Below are positions 1 to 4,989 of a DNA stretch of 5,230 nucleotides, one piece after another. The translations under genes were made by a program, and so were the position numbers. The DNA lies in the NCBI GenBank assembly GCA_030642205.1, contig DAOWOF010000174.1:1-5230 (forward strand). Direction: 5' to 3'. This DNA is from Desulfobacteraceae bacterium. GTDB lineage: Bacteria; Desulfobacterota; DSM-4660; Desulfatiglandales; Desulfatiglandaceae. The number at the start of each line of letters is the position of its first letter. Position 1 is the first letter of the stretch. The notes below the pieces were generated by a model that saw only the letters and a program-made list of their open reading frames with translations, did not search any database and was not told where the DNA came from.

Positions 1-56
1 ATATCGTCATCATCAAAAAGTTTTTCAGTGTTTTTACATTTAAAAGTTTTAATCAT
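1..56 (-). CDS. HigB/RelE-like toxin, N-terminal fragment (runs off the window)
   Basis: Reading leftward from an ATG at 56-54, the minus strand encodes MIKTFKCKNTEKLFDDDD and remains open at the window edge. The pattern MIK-[ST]-F-[KR]-x-K-x-x-E-K-[LI]-F is the start typical of HigB-type toxins of the RelE/ParE superfamily. These are usually 90-100 residue ribosome-dependent mRNA interferases encoded just upstream of their HigA antitoxin. Only 18 residues are visible, so no catalytic residues can be checked; the antitoxin would lie outside the window. There is no Shine-Dalgarno sequence before the ATG (the preceding bases are TGTTGTGTGT), and a good promoter places the predicted transcript start at the ATG itself. 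The family call is from memory of the N-terminal motif and is moderately sure. Confidence 0.65.
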   Translation of the reverse strand, partial: MIKTFKCKNTEKLFDDDD

Positions 57-62
57 ACACAC

Positions 63-91
63 AACATATGACGTTTTACGTTACTCGTCAA
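63..91 (-). promoter_or_regulatory. Promoter with ACGT inverted-repeat operator for the toxin gene
   Basis: On the minus strand a -35 TTGACG (91-86) is followed by a 17-bp spacer and a -10 TATGTT (68-63, 4 of 6 consensus bases). The spacer contains the near-perfect inverted repeat TGACGT-TTT-ACGTTA (69-83 on the plus strand, core ACGT-TTT-ACGT). Toxin-antitoxin promoters of the HigBA type are usually autorepressed through palindromes overlapping the promoter, so this is a plausible HigA operator. The predicted start falls at about position 56, the A of the toxin ATG, suggesting a leaderless or nearly leaderless message. Confidence 0.5.
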
Positions 92-213
92 GTATAAAAT
101 GTACCTTTTCCTATCATGTCTTGTCCTCATTTAAAAAAAATCGATTGCTTTCTCAATATGATGACCTCTTTAAATCAGACAGGATTTATTGTTAATATTG
201 AGTATTTAAGATG

Positions 214-245
214 CGACCCCTTTTCTCTTCGACCCCTTTTCTCTT
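214..245. repeat. Perfect 16-bp tandem duplication
   Basis: The 16-mer CGACCCCTTTTCTCTT occurs twice back to back at 214-229 and 230-245 without mismatch. It sits immediately before the open part of the ABC ATPase remnant. It reads in the same frame from an ATG at 211, giving a short low-complexity extension. It probably marks a junction where the upstream part of the gene was lost, but this is inference. Confidence 0.85.
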
Positions 246-390
246 AATTATGCTGAAACATGGAGGCGTACATTCTTCCGGGAAACTGGATAAGGTTATA
301 ACTGCGGCAAACATTGAGGACGTCTATGGCTGTCCGGTTGTTGTTGATAAAAATCTGGCTACAAACAGTTTGCCTGTAAGTCTTATCTAA
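244..390 (+). pseudogene. FecE/BtuD-type ABC transporter ATPase, C-terminal remnant
   Basis: The reading frame ends with LIMLKHGG, then SSGKLDKVITAANIEDVYGC and PVVVDKN before the TAA at 388-390. This matches the last ~45 residues of ATP-binding subunits of the iron-siderophore, heme and cobalamin importers. In those proteins the '(R)xxxLxxG.....G.p.eVlT.eni..VYG..v.V' tail follows the H-loop. Everything upstream that makes the enzyme work (Walker A, Q-loop, signature LSGGQ, Walker B, H-loop) is missing, so this cannot be functional. The frame is open from an ATG at 211 because of the tandem duplication, so a 59-residue product is formally possible. The stop overlaps a new ATG (TAATG), suggesting the intact ancestor was an internal gene of an importer operon. 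Confidence 0.7.
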
Positions 391-461
391 TGCCTGAACG
401 AAAACCGCTAATTTCCCCAATTCCTGCGGCAGTCTCAGCTTTTAATCCGCAAGATACTTAA
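390..461 (+). pseudogene. Possible N-terminal stub of the next gene of the importer operon
   Basis: An ATG at 390-392 overlaps the stop of the ABC ATPase remnant in the arrangement TAATG, usual for translationally coupled operon genes. It opens 23 codons beginning MPERKPLISPIPAAV and stops at 459-461. I do not recognise the product. The overlap is the only strong argument that this was a real gene start. The downstream body is absent, as expected if the locus was cut by deletion or insertion. It could also be a chance ORF. Confidence 0.25.
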
Positions 462-575
462 TTAATTCCTACTGTTAAAATTTTTAGCAAGGCTCAAAAA
501 GCAATTCTGGCTTAAAGGTAATATTCATGCCTCTTCAGATAAATCTGAGGGTGATCTATAAAACAGGGGGCGAAT

Positions 576-604
576 GGGACATCCATAAGTTAAATGGATG
601 TCCC
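576..604. other. Perfect 11-bp hairpin downstream of the secreted-protein gene
   Basis: GGGACATCCAT (576-586) and ATGGATGTCCC (594-604) pair over 11 bp without mismatch around a 7-nt loop. It lies 39 nt beyond the stop codon of the minus-strand gene ending at 644, so it may stabilise or end that transcript. Neither side carries the U-tract of a standard intrinsic terminator (the minus-strand flank after the hairpin is ATTCGCCCCC). Alternatives are a transcript 3'-end stabiliser, a Rho-assisted end, or a dispersed palindromic element. The rest of 462-643 shows nothing else convincing; a weaker hairpin is centred near 540. Confidence 0.6.
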
Positions 605-607
605 CAA

Positions 608-624
608 AATCAGGAATGAGAAAA
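608..624. repeat. Left arm of 17-bp inverted repeat flanking the secreted-protein gene
   Basis: AATCAGGAATGAGAAAA here matches the reverse complement of 1170-1186 (AATCAGGGATGAGAAAA) at 16 of 17 positions. The pair brackets the cysteine-rich secreted protein gene and its ribosome binding site exactly. Either a small mobile cassette or complementary 5' and 3' untranslated regions would produce this arrangement. Confidence 0.6.
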
Positions 625-643
625 AAATCACACTACATTATTT

Positions 644-1138
644 TTATGGTCCTTCGGGGGGCGGGCAAGGATTTGTATCAATGACAGAGCCTAACATCAT
701 TGTTGCATCACTTAAAAAGACAATTGCCTCAGTATACTTCCTGACATAGATCTTTCTTATAGCTTTATTTATAAGCTTTTTTCCCTCTTTTAATGCCTCT
801 TTTATAGTGAGAGGATCTGTTGGACCAGGAGGGTCATCAACAAGACAATCACTTAGACTACACCTCCTACACTTTATTAGCGCCTTTACAATTTTAATTT
901 TAGCAAGTCTAAGACTGGCCCTTGCTCTGATTCTATCTATTATTGATACTGGTGGAGTTAACTTGGCCTCTGCAATCCCTATACGCTCAATCGCCATATC
1001 AACTTGTTCAATTATCTCTCCGAGGTAACCTTCACAATCTTCACAAGGATTACAATCAGCAATAGCATTTGATCCTAACATCCCGAATATCATGCCAAAC
1101 ACCAACAATAAACTTAAAATATATTTTTTTGGTATCAT
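644..1138 (-). CDS. Secreted cysteine-rich helical protein of unknown function
   Basis: The product has 164 residues. The N-terminus has lysines at 4-5, a hydrophobic stretch at about 7-21, and a likely signal peptidase I site after SNAIA (residue 27), so the protein should be exported. The mature part starts with a CxxCxxC cluster (Cys29, 32, 35). An amphipathic charged helical segment follows (about 38-87), then a second cluster CxxCxxxxC (Cys90, 93, 98) and a proline-rich linker DDPPGPTDP. A second helical segment rich in Lys and Ile comes next (111-153), then a short NPCPPPEGP tail (Cys158). Seven cysteines in an exported protein suggest disulfides or metal binding. I do not recognise a family. 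ATG at 1138 is chosen over an in-frame TTG at 1144 because GGAG (1152-1149) lies 10 nt from the ATG and only 4 nt from the TTG. The gene appears monocistronic. Confidence 0.8.
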   Translation of the reverse strand: MIPKKYILSLLLVFGMIFGMLGSNAIADCNPCEDCEGYLGEIIEQVDMAIERIGIAEAKLTPPVSIIDRIRARASLRLAKIKIVKALIKCRRCSLSDCLVDDPPGPTDPLTIKEALKEGKKLINKAIRKIYVRKYTEAIVFLSDATMMLGSVIDTNPCPPPEGP

Positions 1139-1169
1139 AATCAATTTTCTCCTTTTTGATTAATCCTAA

Positions 1170-1186
1170 TTTTCTCATCCCTGATT
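1170..1186. repeat. Right arm of 17-bp inverted repeat flanking the secreted-protein gene
   Basis: This is the inverted partner of 608-624 (16 of 17 matches). It overlaps the -10 element and the predicted transcript start of the secreted-protein gene. It could therefore be an operator as well as an arm of a cassette. Confidence 0.6.
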
Positions 1187-1212
1187 ATGTTCAGTCAAAT
1201 ATCACTGGTAAA
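1184..1212 (-). promoter_or_regulatory. Candidate promoter of the secreted-protein gene
   Basis: On the minus strand TTTACC (1212-1207, 4 of 6 for -35) is separated by exactly 17 bp from CATAAT (1189-1184, 5 of 6 for -10). The transcript would start near 1177, about 39 nt before the ATG at 1138. An overlapping alternative is TTGACT (1198-1193), with an 18-bp spacer to GAAAAT. Confidence 0.4.
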
Positions 1213-1673
1213 ACTAACGCCCTGGTTTTATAAGCCGCTCAAAGCGGCAAATTGAAAAAACATGAACCGTCTAAAGGTAGCAGTAAGATTGAGTCTGGAA
1301 TTAAATATCAAAAATAGGACTCTGATCTATTCTTTGATCTTCTTTAGATGTTCAGATAATTAATTTCGCAAGGCCAGAAGGAGAAATCCGGATAAGTTGT
1401 ACAGATTACCCATATAACTGATGTTACCCATGCAACTTTTGAAGTTCATTAAAGCTTGCCTTCAAAGCGCATGTATTTTCTGTCGTAAAGTGAAAGGGTT
1501 TGGTTTATGTTTGATTTTCAACTATTCAAGGTTACAAAAATGAATAAATTAAAGCAAAAGCAATGATTGCTATGTGTCATTACTATTCTTGTCCTTCATT
1601 TTGAAAGAGCAGAGTTTGATTTGATAAATTTAATGAAAAGTTTTATTTCATGTCTTTTGATAAATTGTCATAA

Positions 1674-1699
1674 TTTGAGTTCTTTAAAAAGGACTCAAA
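1674..1699. repeat. 11-12 bp stem-loop in AT-rich region
   Basis: TTTGAGTTCTTT (1674-1685) pairs with AAAGGACTCAAA (1688-1699), with one G-T wobble and a practical loop of TAAA. It is followed on the plus strand by A-rich rather than T-rich sequence, so it is not an obvious terminator in either direction. Confidence 0.55.
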
Positions 1700-1728
1700 A
1701 AATATTTATATATTAGTATCTAATTCTA

Positions 1729-1770
1729 AGAGTTGTTTGTCAATACATTAGTATGTTATTTAGCAACTCT
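1729..1770. repeat. Nested imperfect palindrome
   Basis: AGAGTTG (1729-1735) pairs with CAACTCT (1764-1770), and inside it ACAT (1745-1748) pairs with ATGT (1753-1756). It lies 30 bases after the previous stem-loop. The two may form one structured RNA or be the residue of a small palindromic mobile element. Confidence 0.4.
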
Positions 1771-1940
1771 AATTTTAAAAAATATTCCTCTTCAAATCCT
1801 GCTTTATAGATTGTGTCACAGGTGATTATCAATGACATAAAGTTAGGCAAAAACAAATTAAAAGATTATAACTATTTAATATTATAATATATTTAGAGTC
1901 AACATTAACAGTATGTACCCCAGTGTGAGAGGAGAAAAAA

Positions 1941-2265
1941 ATGTCAAAAAAAATAAAAAACAAAGTGAAATTGGCATGGATACTGCTTTCCGAAACTTGT
2001 GCCAGCCTGGTTGAATATTTTTAAAAAAAATCTCCAATCAGAAGAGTTTGTCAATCGTCACAAAAACTCTAACAGAGATTTTACATGTAACCGAATACCA
2101 CCCTGTAAATCCATGATTTTTCCTCAAATCGCCATGAAAATAGTTAGCAAAGGTCAGACTCTTCCTGGAGAATTTCACCAATGTTATTCTCCTATATATT
2201 AGTTAACGATGAAAGACTGTGAATCCTTTCAATATTTTTCAACATTAGAATTACTGGATTTTCTT
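1941..2265 (+). pseudogene. IS4-like transposase, decayed N-terminal remnant
   Basis: A frame open from 1969, with a possible GTG at 1999, contains WLNIFKKNLQSEEF, then VNRHKNSNRDFTCNRI and, after degenerate residues, GEFHQCYSPIY. The next codon is TAG (2200-2202). Beyond it the same frame continues LTMKDCESFQYF to about 2258. This order (SEEF..RH..S..DFTRNR.., then ..KGSLQDELDQF.., then ..SFQYVSKSAF) is that of the N-terminal region of IS4-family DDE transposases. The catalytic domain is missing. Upstream in another frame, an ATG at 1941 follows a strong GAGAGGAG and opens 27 codons beginning MSKKIKNKVKLAWILL. It ends at 2022-2024 inside the overlap, suggesting the original start and a frameshift between the two frames. 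The family call rests on remembered motifs. Confidence 0.6.
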
Positions 2266-2267
2266 TG

Positions 2268-2295
2268 TTGACTTTTATCCTTTTTTGTTTAACTT
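2268..2295 (+). promoter_or_regulatory. Candidate promoter of the cobalamin riboswitch transcript
   Basis: TTGACT (2268-2273) is a good -35. The best-placed -10 is TAACTT (2290-2295, 16-bp spacer), which is weak. Transcription would then begin near 2302-2306, right at the first strand of riboswitch helix P1, and this agreement is the main support. Confidence 0.35.
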
Positions 2296-2305
2296 ATCCA
2301 GTAGC

Positions 2306-2517
2306 TGTTCAGGTGCTTTTTAAGAGCTTAATAGGGAACCTCGTGAAATTCGAGGACGGGCCCGCCGCTGTGATTGGAGACGAATACCGCATTTTGCCAC
2401 TGTCTGTTTAAAATACAGATGGGAAGGCGCGGCAAGCTCCAGTTGAATATTTTCAAAAGAAATTTTATTCAATGGGGCAAGTAGAATAATCCAAAAGTCA
2501 GAAGACCTGCCTGAACA
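2306..2517 (+). promoter_or_regulatory. Cobalamin (B12) riboswitch aptamer
   Basis: All landmarks of the cobalamin riboswitch are visible in order. P1 is TGTTCAGG (2306-2313) with CCTGAACA (2510-2517), 8 bp. GGGAA leads into hairpin CCTCG/CGAGG (2339-2343/2351-2355) with loop TGAAATT. The core CCCGCCGCTGTGA (2361-2373, consensus CCCGCCACTGTGA) is followed by GGAG, then GCCACTG (2396-2402). A CTGT/ACAG stem leads into GGGAAGGC (2421-2428). The closing B12 box AGTCAGAAGACCTGCC (2496-2511) follows. The aptamer binds adenosyl- or methyl-cobalamin and normally switches off expression of B12 uptake or synthesis genes, or of B12-independent isozymes, when B12 is plentiful. Here the only downstream gene on the strand is a small unknown protein. 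Confidence 0.93.
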
Positions 2518-2576
2518 ATATAGGCGCAGCCTTCGCGGACAGGAGGCAGCCTGAAGATCTTGAGGGTAAAAAAGGG

Positions 2577-2618
2577 AAATCCCCGGATTGATTCATATCG
2601 ATTCGAGGATTTTTTTTT
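2577..2618 (+). terminator. Intrinsic terminator, expression platform of the riboswitch
   Basis: AAATCCCCGGATTGA (2577-2591) pairs with TCGATTCGAGGATTT (2598-2612) over 15 positions, with one mismatch and two wobbles, around the 6-nt loop TTCATA. A run of Ts continues to 2618. It lies 60 nt after the riboswitch P1 helix and 40 nt before the Shine-Dalgarno of the next gene. This is the position expected for B12-dependent premature termination. A possible competing pairing is CTGCCT (2507-2512, shared with the B12 box and P1) with AGGCAG (2544-2549). I could not identify an antiterminator that invades the terminator stem itself. Confidence 0.85.
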
Positions 2619-2673
2619 ATCCAGGGCTATCAGATCGAAAATGTTTAAGTATTTAATAAGGAGGTTATTGGAA

Positions 2674-2931
2674 ATGAAAACTGGAGCCATTGTCTATGTT
2701 ACAGGAGCGGATGATCAGGGTGATTTTGATGTAGATGAGGCTGTAAGAAAATTAACAATCAAAGCTAACAGGGTGGAGGTAGTTCTATCCGGATCGAGCC
2801 ATTTTGATATTATGGACGCTTGGTGGTTGTTAACGACAAAAGGCATGCAGGAGATTATATGCCTGCTTGCTATAGTTAAAGATCAGTCTGAAGTCGTTCT
2901 TACAGGCCGTGAGCTTCGGCTATGTGGATAA
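2674..2931 (+). CDS. Riboswitch-controlled 85-residue protein of unknown function
   Basis: ATG at 2674 is preceded by AAGGAGG (2658-2664) at 9 nt spacing, a very strong ribosome binding site. The longer frame from 2560 begins inside the leader and runs through the terminator, so it is not the real start. The product is small, soluble and without a signal peptide. It has a hydrophobic strand GAIVYVTG (4-11), an acidic turn DDQGDFDVDEA (13-23), a basic strand-like segment KANRVEVVLSG (30-40), then SSHFDIMDAWWLL (41-53). A hydrophobic strand IICLLAIV (61-68) and a terminal LTGRELRLCG (76-85) complete it. The alternation suggests a small alpha/beta fold. Cys63 and Cys84 are the only cysteines, and the C-terminus is Cys-Gly. 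It has no DxHxxG cobalamin-binding motif and no transporter features. Regulation by B12 is well supported; function is unknown. No second gene follows before the convergent gene, so it is likely expressed alone. Confidence 0.82.
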   Translation: MKTGAIVYVTGADDQGDFDVDEAVRKLTIKANRVEVVLSGSSHFDIMDAWWLLTTKGMQEIICLLAIVKDQSEVVLTGRELRLCG

Positions 2932-2967
2932 ACTTAAAATTTCGGAGAAATATGAAAAAGTAAAATA

Positions 2968-3090
2968 GGGGCCGACCTTATATATTCGAACAACTCAGGT
3001 TTTCAATTGGGAAGCTCGTTCCCTTGCCATTTTTTCTCCTTGCTGAACCGCATAACTGACAGTGGCAGGAGTTATACCTCGGTCGGCCCC
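2968..3090. mobile_element. 123-bp element with perfect 10-bp terminal inverted repeats (MITE-like)
   Basis: GGGGCCGACC (2968-2977) and GGTCGGCCCC (3081-3090) are perfect inverted repeats bounding a 123-bp stretch between two convergent genes. Inside, CTTGCCA (3023-3029) can pair with TGGCAGG (3063-3069), and ATAACT/AGTTAT form a further inverted pair near 3052-3075. Read on the minus strand, the element has an inverted repeat, a short leader, AAGGAG, then ATG at 3030. That ATG opens 11 codons (MARERASQLKT, stop at 2997-2995). This resembles the left end of an insertion sequence with its transposase start, collapsed onto the opposite end. I see no target-site duplication. A structured transcript end shared by the convergent genes is the alternative. 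Confidence 0.45.
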
Positions 3091-3140
3091 CTTCTTTACA
3101 CTAGATGGGGATTATTTACAAAAAAAGCTAAAAAGACAGA

Positions 3141-4493
3141 TCAACGAGAGAGAAAATCCCTCTTTAAAGTATCCATTGTAAGATCATTGGGCACAAAATC
3201 TTCAGCCCCCGAATAGGCAAAAACTGCCCTGCTTGAATGTCTTCTCAGGATATCAATGGCCGAATCATTATACATGGTATAAAACCAATGTTGATCCCTG
3301 CCCTGACAAATCAACTGGACAATCCAATCTCTACCTTTCAGATCTCTATCAACTGAAAAACAGGCGGCGAAAAATAGAGGATCCAGATAGAGTACAAGAT
3401 CAGTCATATTAATAGGGTTCTTGTATGTTGCTTTGATAATATAACAGTTCCGTTTCTGATAATACTGATCTATTCCGTTACAATGGCCATTGGGATTATA
3501 ATAGGCATGAGAATGGGTGCTTGATGGTATTAAAAGTTCTTTTCTACCCAGATAGTACCAATTAAAACGAACCACATGCCCCTCAAAACCTTCGGTGGAA
3601 TCATAGGTCCAATCCATCCCTCCCGGCCCACGATCCTGATGCTGATTTGTTGATAAACGTCTTACCCTTCTGATAGATGGAATATAGACCCACATATCAT
3701 CATCCCGATCAGGATCATTATAACGATAATACAAAGGTATGGTCCCCCTTAGATTATATGGCGCAATATAGGGCAGGGCATAAACAAAATCTATGTTCTG
3801 TGGATTGGGCTGGAAAAGTCCGTCAGGTGTATGCTCATCTATTCTGACTCGACCACTAAATTGCATCCTTCTATTAAGCAGTAGATTATGCCTTTCATGT
3901 CCATTGCGATCCTTTGTTGTAATATCTAGTCTTACATATCTGTCATTATCCTGATATCTTTTAAGATAATTCCAGATCAATTTATTTGCGGCTTTAGGAT
4001 CATTTTCATCAATAACAGGAAAAGGAATTCCATATTTATAATTTCGCATCCACCCCTTTTCATCAAGATATACCTCTTTTTTATTCAGTTCGGTCTGTGC
4101 CATAAATCTTTCCCACATTCTTCCCCTTGGTTTGATTGGCTCAAAAGCGGTTTCATTTATTCGGAAGGTGCCCCAGATCTCAGGCTGGGAATACATTTCA
4201 TAATGTCTTTCCGGCAATAGATCCTTAATTTCGGAGATTGGCCGTGCCTTATACCCCCATGAACACAATACTTTTTGATGTTCAGTTATTTCATTATATC
4301 CACCTCTTGGAGGATCACATTTAATGAATCCTTTATTCCAGCCAGGAACCTTTTTTGCGATATCCTCATCTACAAGCCAATCAGGATCTTGAGGCAATCC
4401 TTCAATCTTAAAAGCGGCCCATGAAATGCCACAAAATAAGATAAAGAAGAAAAGAGAAGCAATTAAGTAAAAAAATAAAGCCTTTTTTTTCAT
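3141..4493 (-). CDS. DUF1329 family periplasmic/outer-membrane-associated protein
   Basis: The 450-residue product has an N-terminal signal peptide: MKKK, a hydrophobic run 6-22, likely cleavage after GISWA at 26. The Cys21 context ILFC is not a lipobox. The DUF1329 (PF07044) hallmarks are GIPFPVIDENDPKAANKLIW (155-174), then YRYNDPDRDDDMWVYIPSIR (256-275) with RVRRLSTNQHQD. MDWTYDSTEGFEGHV (293-307), FNWYYLGRKELLIP (310-323) and the C-terminal strand NMTDLVLYLDPLFF (362-375) complete the set. The family is related to the LolA/LolB-type fold. It is often encoded beside DUF1302 outer-membrane proteins and RND exporters, suggesting a role in moving hydrophobic cargo across the envelope; the cargo is unproven. 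No DUF1302 partner is in this window. The length is normal for the family. ATG at 4493 is preferred to ATG at 4499 because AGGA (4504-4501) is 7 nt from the former and 1 nt from the latter. Confidence 0.88.
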   Translation of the reverse strand: MKKKALFFYLIASLFFFILFCGISWAAFKIEGLPQDPDWLVDEDIAKKVPGWNKGFIKCDPPRGGYNEITEHQKVLCSWGYKARPISEIKDLLPERHYEMYSQPEIWGTFRINETAFEPIKPRGRMWERFMAQTELNKKEVYLDEKGWMRNYKYGIPFPVIDENDPKAANKLIWNYLKRYQDNDRYVRLDITTKDRNGHERHNLLLNRRMQFSGRVRIDEHTPDGLFQPNPQNIDFVYALPYIAPYNLRGTIPLYYRYNDPDRDDDMWVYIPSIRRVRRLSTNQHQDRGPGGMDWTYDSTEGFEGHVVRFNWYYLGRKELLIPSSTHSHAYYNPNGHCNGIDQYYQKRNCYIIKATYKNPINMTDLVLYLDPLFFAACFSVDRDLKGRDWIVQLICQGRDQHWFYTMYNDSAIDILRRHSSRAVFAYSGAEDFVPNDLTMDTLKRDFLSR

Positions 4494-4546
4494 GATCATA
4501 TCCTTTCTTTTATTAAGTTTTACTGAATAATCACATCAGAGTTTTT

Positions 4547-4566
4547 TTAACATGGTTAATCATTAA
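4547..4566. promoter_or_regulatory. Overlapping palindromes upstream of the DUF1329 gene
   Basis: TTAAC-ATG-GTTAA (4547-4559) and TTAAT-C-ATTAA (4556-4566) are perfect palindromes sharing four bases, about 55-75 nt upstream of the DUF1329 start. That is operator-like placement. I could not assign a confident promoter. AT-rich sequence makes short palindromes likely by chance, so this is tentative. Confidence 0.25.
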
Positions 4567-4567
4567 G

Positions 4568-4690
4568 AGGTGTTTTCGGCAAAAAATGCGCACAGCCATG
4601 GGGAAAGCGAGCGATAAAATATATTATATTGAAATATTTAATCGTGCCATGAGGCAAAGGGTTTCAAGACTTGTAAGTAAAATATTTTAG
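4568..4690 (+). pseudogene. IS1-family transposase, C-terminal remnant
   Basis: The frame reads FRQKMRTAMGKASDKIYYIE, then IFNRAMRQRVSRLVSKIF and a TAG at 4688-4690. An ATG at 4586 could start a 34-residue peptide, but the homology-like stretch begins before it. The block 'aVGKeSgKtsyIERFNnTLRQRvsRLVRKtLSFSK' is the conserved C-terminal region of IS1-type transposases, where the E of IERFN is the catalytic glutamate. Here that position reads YIEIFN, so the Glu is kept. The LSFSK end is replaced by a stop and upstream catalytic aspartates are absent. It is a dead fragment just upstream of, and divergent from, the DUF1329 gene. Recognition is from motif memory. Confidence 0.6.
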
Positions 4691-4989
4691 TTCGAACTCT
4701 AGTTAGGTAATAAGATGCTAAATTCTAGGATTTTGAGAAGAGGTTAGGATCTAAAAAGGACAAGTAAATGGAAACGATTTTTTTTATTACTCTATGTTTT
4801 AAAAAATTATTTCAAAATAGACATCATGAAAAGATTAATAGGCAGGCTGTAGGTTAAGGTTGCAAATTGGTTTGTTTAATTGATGATATAAAATTTATCC
4901 ATTTTAAATTTATTAAAGCATATATAGATTCATTATACAATCATTTTATACAATACAATGTTGCCCTAAAAAAACTTGAGAGCGCTCCT
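4691..4989. other. AT-rich intergenic stretch
   Basis: No convincing gene is seen. A 29-codon ORF at 4768-4857 (plus strand, METIFFITLCFKKLF...) has AAGGA 7 nt before its ATG but no recognisable character. The palindrome GAGCGCTC (4980-4987) lies just outside the predicted end of the IS21-like element and could be part of its target. Only one end of that element is in the window, so no target duplication can be tested. Confidence 0.4.

Larger units (their letters stand above)
1213..1940. other. AT-rich gene-free stretch with several stem-loops
   Basis: No ORF here has convincing coding character. Visible structures are as follows. A GCCGCT-CAA-AGCGGC hairpin lies at 1234-1248. A pair of 14-mers with an 18-bp period, TTACCCATATAACT (1406-1419) and TTACCCATGCAACT (1424-1437), share 12 of 14 bases. 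Two larger stem-loops at 1674-1699 and 1729-1770 are listed separately. A short start MNKLKQKQ at about 1541 hits a stop at once; the same frame beyond the stop reads LLCVITILVL, so it might be a broken signal peptide. I see nothing firmer. Confidence 0.5.

Noticed and set aside
807..1028. 73-codon plus-strand ORF inside the secreted-protein gene
   Set aside because: It lies antisense to a gene with a signal peptide and ribosome site, and has no start signal or domain of its own.
1234..1248. GCCGCT-CAA-AGCGGC hairpin as a terminator
   Set aside because: The stem is only 6 bp, there is no U-tract in either direction, and no gene is positioned to use it.
1262..1363. 33-codon ORF beginning MNRLKVAVRL
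   Set aside because: It has no ribosome binding site and no recognisable motif in an AT-rich gene-free region.
1406..1437. CRISPR-like or iterated repeat (two TTACCCAT..AACT units)
   Set aside because: There are only two imperfect 14-mers at 18-bp spacing; no array or spacers.
2560..2673. N-terminal extension of the riboswitch-controlled gene from ATG 2560
   Set aside because: It would be translated through the terminator stem and lacks a good ribosome site; AAGGAGG is placed for ATG 2674.
2469..2690. 73-codon minus-strand ORF
   Set aside because: It runs antisense across the B12 box, the terminator and the start of the 85-residue gene, so it is a chance frame.
3007..3216. 69-codon plus-strand ORF
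   Set aside because: It overlaps the inverted-repeat element and the 3' end of the DUF1329 gene in antisense, with no coding character.
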